Source: an uncultured Actinomycetes bacterium (GTDB taxonomy: Bacteria > Actinomycetota > Actinomycetes > Nanopelagicales > Nanopelagicaceae). From it: 18,826 nucleotides of DNA. Of the stretch, positions 13,707-18,826 are shown in pieces. The notes below the pieces were generated by a model. It was not told the origin of the DNA and ran no database searches. It saw only the letters and a list, made by a program, of their open reading frames with translations. The DNA is taken from contig CAIUAO010000012.1 of the NCBI GenBank assembly GCA_903897155.1, positions 1-18,826 of the forward strand. The letters run 5' to 3'. The stretch's first letter is position 1; each line of letters starts with the position of its first letter. Made by a program: the position numbers and the translations under genes.

Positions 13707-14855
13707 GTGAGCGATCTAGTTGCTGTCATTATTCCCGCTGGCGGCAGCGGCGTAAGACTTGGTTCCACATTACCTAAAGCACTTGTCCAGATTGCTGGGA
13801 AAACTCTCGTCGAACATGCCGTTAACCGTATGGCGCCCATCGCATCTCAAATCATCGTTGCTGCACCTCTTGGTTTCGAAGAAGAATTCAAAAAGTTGCT
13901 TGGCGATGAGATCACCGTCGTTACTGGCGGAGTTACTCGTACTGAAAGTGTGAAGGCTGCGCTATCCCATATTGATGCATCACATGATTTTGTTCTCGTC
14001 CACGATGCTGCCAGAGCGCTTGCTCCCACTTCACTTGCTATGCGCGTGGTTGATTCACTGCGCGCAGGTGAGAAGGCAGTTGTTCCGGGTGTTGCAGTAA
14101 GTGACACGATTAAACGTATTGATAAAGATAACTACGTAACAAAGACTCCTACGCGCTCCAAACTCCGTGCGATTCAAACTCCTCAAGGTTTTAAGCGCAA
14201 GGTGCTCATCGCTGCCCACAAGAGCAAAGATGAAATGACAGATGATGCAGGTTTAGTTGAAGAACGCGGTGTCAGTGTGAAGGTCATTGCCGGAGAGCCC
14301 GAAGCTTTTAAGATCACTACTCCTGATGACTTAGCACTTGCACTGAAGTATCTTGTCGGAGGCGCAAACGAAGATATGCGAGCTGGAGTTGGAACAGACG
14401 CTCATGCATTCTCTGCAGACTCATCAAGGCCGCTATGGCTTGCTGGAATTAATTGGATAGGTGAAGTCGGCGTTGATGGGCATTCAGATGGCGATGTTGC
14501 AGCACATGCTATTTGCGATGCACTCTTATCTGCTGCATCTCTTGGCGACTTAGGAAGTAATTTTGGAACAGATAGGCCTGAATATGCCGGCGCATCTGGG
14601 GCTAAGTTATTGCAGGAGACTCTAGTAAAAATTAGCGATGCTGGTTTTTCTATCAACAATGTCAGCGTTCAGATTGTTGGTAATCGTCCAAAGATCGGTG
14701 CTCGCAGAGCCGAATGCATTTCTGCGCTATCAACTGCTCTTGGCGGGGCAGCCGTATCAGTATCAGCAACGACAACCGATGGACTTGGCTTCACAGGTGA
14801 AGGCAAAGGATTATCAGCGATAGCTACTGCGCTTATTATCCGCAGTAATAAGTAG
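13707..14855 (+). CDS. ispDF: Bifunctional IspD-IspF enzyme (MEP isoprenoid pathway)
   Basis: One 382-residue ORF joins two MEP-pathway enzymes. Residues 1 to about 220 are IspD (2-C-methyl-D-erythritol 4-phosphate cytidylyltransferase). They carry the nucleotide-binding PAGGSGVRLGSTLPKAL, VHDAARAL, RAIQTPQGF and DDAGLVEERG motifs. Residues 224-382 are IspF (MEcPP synthase): GVGTDAHAF supplies metal ligands Asp231 and His233, DGHSDGDVAAH supplies His267, and TTTDGLGFTGEGKG lies near the end. The linker is only a few residues (GGANED), with no stop or internal ribosome site. In Mycobacterium and Streptomyces the two are separate adjacent genes. Fused forms are best known from alpha- and epsilon-proteobacteria. 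The GTG start lies 11 bases after the carD stop. Confidence 0.95.
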   Translation: MSDLVAVIIPAGGSGVRLGSTLPKALVQIAGKTLVEHAVNRMAPIASQIIVAAPLGFEEEFKKLLGDEITVVTGGVTRTESVKAALSHIDASHDFVLVHDAARALAPTSLAMRVVDSLRAGEKAVVPGVAVSDTIKRIDKDNYVTKTPTRSKLRAIQTPQGFKRKVLIAAHKSKDEMTDDAGLVEERGVSVKVIAGEPEAFKITTPDDLALALKYLVGGANEDMRAGVGTDAHAFSADSSRPLWLAGINWIGEVGVDGHSDGDVAAHAICDALLSAASLGDLGSNFGTDRPEYAGASGAKLLQETLVKISDAGFSINNVSVQIVGNRPKIGARRAECISALSTALGGAAVSVSATTTDGLGFTGEGKGLSAIATALIIRSNK

Positions 14856-14877
14856 AGATTGGGCAAATTTATCAAGG

Positions 14878-14883
14878 TAGAAT
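14878..14883 (+). promoter_or_regulatory. Predicted -10 element of cysS (leaderless)
   Basis: TAGAAT is followed by six bases and then the cysS ATG at 14890. No Shine-Dalgarno sequence precedes the ATG. Confidence 0.5.
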
Positions 14884-14889
14884 TGCCTA

Positions 14890-16275
14890 ATGAGTGAGCT
14901 ACATTTATATAACACAGCTACTCGCAGCCTTGAAAAATTTAAGCCAATTAACCCTGGCAAGGTCGGAATCTACTTGTGCGGAGCAACCGTGCAAGCACCT
15001 CCACATATCGGTCACATAAGAAGTGGCGTGAACTTTGATATCTTGCGCCGCTGGCTTCTTGCATCTAACTTTGATGTGAACTTCATCCGTAATGTCACCG
15101 ACATTGACGACAAGATCTTGCATAAAGCAGTACATGAAGAGATGGCCTGGTGGGCTGTTGCCATGAAATATGAGCGCGCATTTACGCAGGCCTACGCAGC
15201 TCTCAACGTCATGCCTCCAACGTATGAACCACGAGCAACTGGCCACATCACCCAAATGACCCAGCTCATGCAGATCTTGATCGATAACGGCAGCGCCTAT
15301 GCGCCGGGAAATGGCGATGTGTATTTAGAGGTAAGAAAACTTGCCTCTTATTTAACTTTATCTAACCAAAAGCTTGATGATCTACAACCAGCAGATGATG
15401 CAGATCTCACATTTAAAAAAGACCCACGCGACTTTGCACTCTGGAAAGCAGCAAAACCAGGAGATCCATCATGGCCAACACCATGGGGCCCAGGACGTCC
15501 TGGATGGCACGTTGAGTGCTCTGCAATGGCGCATGCCTATCTTGGAGAATCTTTTGATATCCATGGCGGCGGCTTAGATTTGATTTTCCCTCATCATGAA
15601 AATGAAATTGCGCAATCACAAGCTGCAGGCTGGGGTTTTGCAAATACATGGATGCATAACGCATGGGTGACAACTTCTGGTGAGAAGATGTCGAAATCTC
15701 TCGGTAATTCACTACAAGTAGTTGAAATTCTCAAGAAGGTACGCGGAATAGAGCTTCGTTGGTATTTAGGAAGCGCTCATTACCGTTCAATGTTGGAGTT
15801 CTCTTTTGAAGCGCTAGAAGAAGCAGCTGTGAACTTTCGCCGTATTGAAGGATTCCTTAAGCGCAGCAGCGAGGTATTAGGCAAAAACGTTGAGCCAGTT
15901 ATTTCTTCTTCTTTTGCCGATGCGATGAATGATGATCTTGCAGTTCCGGCTGCACTAGCCGGTATTAGCGAATCACTTCGCCTAGGCAATACTGCTCTTA
16001 CATCGAATGATAAAAAGGGAATCGAGACTAGCGCTTCAGAGATCCGGGGAGCTTTATCGATTCTTGGCTGTGATCCCTTTGATGAAGTATTTGCAACCAG
16101 CTCAAGTGATGATCAATCAGTGCTAGATGGCCTAGTTGCACTTGCCTTGCAGCAAAGAGCAGCAGCAAGAGAACGTAAAGATTTTGCATCAGCAGATGCA
16201 ATTCGTGATCAAATAGCGGCGCTTGGTGTCATTCTTGAAGACACCCCACAGGGCACCAGATGGAGTCTTTCATAA
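14890..16275 (+). CDS. cysS: Cysteinyl-tRNA synthetase
   Basis: CysS charges tRNA-Cys with cysteine in the cytoplasm. The 461-residue protein has the class Ia signature PHIGH at 38-42 and KMSKS at 266-270 (GEKMSKSLGN). The zinc site is given by Cys30 (LCGATVQ), the Cys of WHVECSAMA, and the His and Glu of FPHHENEIAQ. The C-terminal helical region (RAAARERKDFASADAIRDQI) is the tRNA-binding part. It is a true CysS and not the mycothiol enzyme MshC, because the MshC-type N-terminus and shorter length are absent. Its TAA overlaps the rlmB ATG (TAATG). Confidence 0.96.
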   Translation: MSELHLYNTATRSLEKFKPINPGKVGIYLCGATVQAPPHIGHIRSGVNFDILRRWLLASNFDVNFIRNVTDIDDKILHKAVHEEMAWWAVAMKYERAFTQAYAALNVMPPTYEPRATGHITQMTQLMQILIDNGSAYAPGNGDVYLEVRKLASYLTLSNQKLDDLQPADDADLTFKKDPRDFALWKAAKPGDPSWPTPWGPGRPGWHVECSAMAHAYLGESFDIHGGGLDLIFPHHENEIAQSQAAGWGFANTWMHNAWVTTSGEKMSKSLGNSLQVVEILKKVRGIELRWYLGSAHYRSMLEFSFEALEEAAVNFRRIEGFLKRSSEVLGKNVEPVISSSFADAMNDDLAVPAALAGISESLRLGNTALTSNDKKGIETSASEIRGALSILGCDPFDEVFATSSSDDQSVLDGLVALALQQRAAARERKDFASADAIRDQIAALGVILEDTPQGTRWSLS

Positions 16276-17120
16276 TGCGCCCAGGTAAAAAACGTCGTGA
16301 AGCAGAGAGCACAGGACCACGTGGTCCTCGTAAAAGTGCACCATCAGATCGCACACGACCTATGGAATCTCGCCGTGAAACTAAGCCAAGCGGAGACGCA
16401 GTAGCCGGACGTAACAGCGTCGTTGAAGCACTTCGCGCAAAAGTTCCTGCAAAAGAGTTACTCATCGCTCAGCGCGCTGAGATTGATGATCGCATGACTG
16501 AGTCGATGCGCCTTGCTAAGAATCAAAACCTTTTAATTAAAGAAGTAGCACGTGGTGTTCTAGATGGACTTACTGGAACAACAATGCACCAAGGTATTGC
16601 TCTTGTTATTAAGCCATTTGCCTACACAGCATTTACTTTGCTTCTTTCTCAAGCAAAGAAGCCAGGCTTGCTTATTGGTTTAGATGGAGTGACTGATCCA
16701 CATAACTTAGGAGCGATTGTTCGCTCTGCTGCAGCATTTGGAGCAGATGGTGTTGTTATTCCTGAGCGCCGTACAGCTGCAATGACGGGTTCTGCATGGA
16801 AAGCATCTGCAGGAGCAGCAGCGCGCTTACCTATTTCTCAAGTAACAAATCTCGTTCGCTCATTAGAAGATGCAAAAAAAGCTGGTTATTTTGTTGTTGG
16901 CTTAGATGCAGATGGCGATGAAAGCCTGCCAAAGTTTTCACTTGCAAAGGAATCTGTTTATCTCATTGTTGGAAGTGAAGGAAAAGGTCTATCAAGACTT
17001 GTTCGCGAGAAATGCGATCTGATCCTGTCTATCCCTATGCAGTCAGAAGTGGAGTCACTCAATGCAAGCGTGGCTACAGCGATCGTCCTGCAACAGATTG
17101 CAGCGTCTCGGGCCGAATAG
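16275..17120 (+). CDS. rlmB: 23S rRNA (guanosine-2'-O)-methyltransferase, SpoU/TrmH family (RlmB-like)
   Basis: From ATG 16275 the protein has 281 residues; the ATG at 16260 would add five residues inside cysS and is less likely. After a basic, Ser/Pro-rich tail of about 40 residues comes the substrate-binding domain (VAGRNSVVEALRAKVPAKEL). The SPOUT domain follows with motif 1 DPHNLGAIVRSAAAFGADGV, motif 2 IVGSEGKGLSRLVREKCD and motif 3 IPMQSEVESLNASVATAIVL. These form the trefoil-knot SAM site. RlmB methylates the 2'-OH of G2251 in E. coli 23S rRNA. The exact target here is inferred from the cysS-rlmB linkage, which is conserved in actinobacteria (Rv3580c-Rv3579c). Confidence 0.92.
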   Translation: MRPGKKRREAESTGPRGPRKSAPSDRTRPMESRRETKPSGDAVAGRNSVVEALRAKVPAKELLIAQRAEIDDRMTESMRLAKNQNLLIKEVARGVLDGLTGTTMHQGIALVIKPFAYTAFTLLLSQAKKPGLLIGLDGVTDPHNLGAIVRSAAAFGADGVVIPERRTAAMTGSAWKASAGAAARLPISQVTNLVRSLEDAKKAGYFVVGLDADGDESLPKFSLAKESVYLIVGSEGKGLSRLVREKCDLILSIPMQSEVESLNASVATAIVLQQIAASRAE

Positions 17121-17126
17121 GGCGGG

Positions 17127-17132
17127 TAGAAT
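17127..17132 (+). promoter_or_regulatory. Predicted -10 element upstream of ppk
   Basis: TAGAAT is a good -10 hexamer just after the rlmB stop. Transcription would start at about 17139 and give a leader of about 50 bases that contains the PHO-box-like repeat and the AAGGA ribosome binding site (17176-17180). Confidence 0.4.
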
Positions 17133-17141
17133 AAGCACCTT

Positions 17142-17174
17142 AGACACCTGCAAGTCACCTTGCGTTCATCTAGT
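17142..17174 (+). promoter_or_regulatory. PHO-box-like direct repeat before ppk
   Basis: Three consecutive 11-base units are seen: AGACACCTGCA, AGTCACCTTGC and GTTCATCTAGT. The CAYC core recurs at exactly 11-base spacing. The second and third units resemble those before pstC, and the first resembles the third pstC unit (AGACACCCCTG). The box ends only 18 bases before the ppk ATG, downstream of the best -10 hexamer. Confidence 0.5.
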
Positions 17175-17192
17175 TAAGGAAAAATTCTTCCC

Positions 17193-18826
17193 ATGTCATA
17201 CCTGATCTCAGAAAACCCGCGCGAGCGTCTGATCGATCGGGAGCTAACATGGCTTGCATTCAATGAGCGCGTACTTGAACTTGCCGAAGATCCACAAACT
17301 CCACTGCTCGAGCGATGCAGATTTCTTGCAATCTTCTCATCAAATCTTGATGACTTTTTTATGATCCGAGTTGCGACCCTGAAGCGCAAACTCGAAACGG
17401 GCGTGACGAAGGCAAATACCGCGGGTTACACACCTGCACAGCTCATGTCAGAGATTTCACAAAAGACCCAAGAACTTCTTCAGCGTCAGTCAAAGACTTT
17501 TCATGAGGAGATATTGCCCGCACTGAGAAAATACAATATTGAAATTGCTACTTGGGCCTCCTTAGATGCAAACGAGATAGAGAACGTTAATAAAGTCTTT
17601 AGGTCAAAGATTTTCCCGGTCCTAACTCCCTTAGCCGTTGACCCATCACACCCATTTCCTTACATTTCAGGGTTATCTTTAAATTTGGCAGTTGTTGTTG
17701 TGCATCCTGAGACAAGTGAAGAGTTATTTGCCCGAGTAAAAGTTCCTTCAAATATTCCTCGCTTCGTTGAGACCGGCAAGGCCGGAAGCCGTAGGTTTGT
17801 TACCTTAGAAGAAGTAATCACAGCTAATTTATCTGAGCTCTTTCCGGGTATGGAGATTAAGGATCACTACACATTCCGCCTTACTCGTAATGCAGATCTA
17901 GAACTTGAAGAAGAAGAATCTGAAGATCTTCTGGCTTCCATGGAACAAGAGTTATTGCGCCGTAAGTTTGGTCCGCCGGTTCGCCTTGAAGTAGATGCTG
18001 ATATCAATCCAGATTTACTCAAGACTTTGATGGCAGAGCTCACAGTTCAAGAAGAAGACATCAGCCGTTACAAAGAACCACTTGATCTAACAGGACTTAA
18101 TCAAATTGCTGATATCGACATGCCAGAGCTTCGCTTCCCAGTATTTCGCAATCAAGTTCCACAAGATTTTAGAGAGATAGACCCAAAATCAACTGATGAG
18201 TTTTTTGCCGCAATCAGGCGAAGAGAAATCATCTTGCACCACCCGTATGAATCTTTCACGGCATCTGTTGTGAGGTTTTTAGAATCTGCAGCAACTGATC
18301 CACATGTCCTTGCTATTAAGCAGACGCTCTATCGCACCTCCGGTGACTCACCGATTATTGATGCTTTAGTAGAAGCAGCAGAATCAGGAAAACAAGTACT
18401 TGCTGTCATTGAAATCCGTGCTCGCTTTGATGAGCTTGCAAACGTGCGCTGGGCAAGAAAGCTTGAAGATGCTGGTGTGCACGTTGTGTATGGGCTGATC
18501 GGGCTAAAAACGCATGCAAAGCTCTCACTCATTGTCAGACAAGAGACAAACGGTATTCGCCGCTATGTTCACATCGGCACAGGAAATTACAACCCTAAGA
18601 CAGCCCGTTTATATGAAGATTTTGGATTGCTCTCGGCAGATCCAGTTCTTGGCGAAGATGTAAATAAGCTTTTTAATCAACTCTCAGGCTTTGCCCCGCA
18701 GACAGATTTCTCCAGACTTCTTGTTGCTCCTCGCACATTTCGTAGCGGCTTACTTGAGCGCATTGATCGCGAGATCCAAAATCAGAAAGATGGAAAGCCT
18801 GCCTTTATTCGTTTAAAACTCAATGC
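17193..18826 (+). CDS. ppk: Polyphosphate kinase Ppk1 (3' end beyond the window)
   Basis: Ppk1 reversibly builds polyphosphate from ATP. The frame is open from ATG 17193 to the window edge, giving about 544 of the usual 700 or so residues. The N-terminal domain shows LIDRELTWLAFNERVLELAE and FSSNLDDFFMIRVATLKRK, both typical. The head domain has the PLAVDPSHPFPYISGLSLNL segment. The catalytic region has HHPYESFTASVVRFLESAA, IKQTLYRTSGDSPIIDAL, VIEIRARFDE and LKTHAKLSLIV. The phospho-accepting histidine is His460 in YVHIGTGNYNPKTARLYEDF, corresponding to E. coli His435. AAGGA lies about 12 bases upstream of the ATG. The gene follows a PHO-box-like repeat, which fits phosphate control. Confidence 0.95.
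   Translation, partial: MSYLISENPRERLIDRELTWLAFNERVLELAEDPQTPLLERCRFLAIFSSNLDDFFMIRVATLKRKLETGVTKANTAGYTPAQLMSEISQKTQELLQRQSKTFHEEILPALRKYNIEIATWASLDANEIENVNKVFRSKIFPVLTPLAVDPSHPFPYISGLSLNLAVVVVHPETSEELFARVKVPSNIPRFVETGKAGSRRFVTLEEVITANLSELFPGMEIKDHYTFRLTRNADLELEEEESEDLLASMEQELLRRKFGPPVRLEVDADINPDLLKTLMAELTVQEEDISRYKEPLDLTGLNQIADIDMPELRFPVFRNQVPQDFREIDPKSTDEFFAAIRRREIILHHPYESFTASVVRFLESAATDPHVLAIKQTLYRTSGDSPIIDALVEAAESGKQVLAVIEIRARFDELANVRWARKLEDAGVHVVYGLIGLKTHAKLSLIVRQETNGIRRYVHIGTGNYNPKTARLYEDFGLLSADPVLGEDVNKLFNQLSGFAPQTDFSRLLVAPRTFRSGLLERIDREIQNQKDGKPAFIRLKLN

Noticed and set aside
14905..15255. Minus-strand ORF of 116 codons within cysS
   Set aside because: It lies entirely under the HIGH region of cysS and has no motif or promoter, so it is a coding shadow.
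17174..17389. Minus-strand ORF over the start of ppk
   Set aside because: It is a shadow of the ppk frame, which is open across the whole right end and carries clear Ppk1 motifs.

Overview
The window looks like a chromosomal segment of a low-to-moderate-GC actinobacterium, most likely of the freshwater acI / Nanopelagicales type (inference). The evidence is a mycothiol gene (mshA), CarD, the senX3-regX3 phosphate two-component system, and two gene blocks whose order matches well-known actinobacterial neighbourhoods. These are mshA-gpmA-phoU-senX3-regX3, and an lpqE-like gene followed by carD-ispD-ispF-cysS-rlmB as in Mycobacterium. Base composition is far lower in GC than Streptomyces or Mycobacterium, intergenic gaps are tiny, and many genes overlap by one to four bases (TAATG, ATGA, TAGTG), which suggests a streamlined genome. 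No rRNA, tRNA, CRISPR array or transposase was seen.

Layout. 1-1245: the end of a Fur-family regulator and a ygfZ-type folate-binding protein. 1242-1777: a small decayed insert holding an antitoxin-like ORF, a toxin-like gene broken by an in-frame TGA, and a degenerate second copy of the ygfZ 3' end. 1774-3705: a DsrE-like protein (minus strand), then a 38-residue membrane peptide, a nitrobindin-like haem protein and a PF06089-type L-asparaginase that apparently starts at ATT. 3707-5715: mshA and gpmA. 5727-12553: a phosphate block, with phoU divergent from senX3-regX3, then pstC-pstA-pstB and pstS, closed by a strong bidirectional terminator. 12615-17120: a lipoprotein gene (minus strand), then carD, a fused ispDF, cysS and rlmB. 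17193-end: ppk1, cut by the window edge.

How it works together. SenX3-RegX3 with PhoU should sense phosphate status through the PstSCAB transporter, and Ppk1 stores phosphate as polyphosphate. I see tandem 11-nt direct repeats of a GTTCA(C/T)C-like unit upstream of phoU/senX3, pstC, pstS and ppk. They resemble actinobacterial PHO boxes and would tie ppk to the same regulon. Several genes have a TANNNT -10 element exactly six bases before the start codon, which predicts leaderless transcripts.

Most of the window is ordinary core genome. The points most worth a second look are the decayed toxin-antitoxin insert flanked by a duplicated ygfZ end, the ATT start of the asparaginase, a SenX3 without membrane segments, and the PHO-box set including the oddly placed one before ppk. 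I did not find a convincing new multi-gene system.
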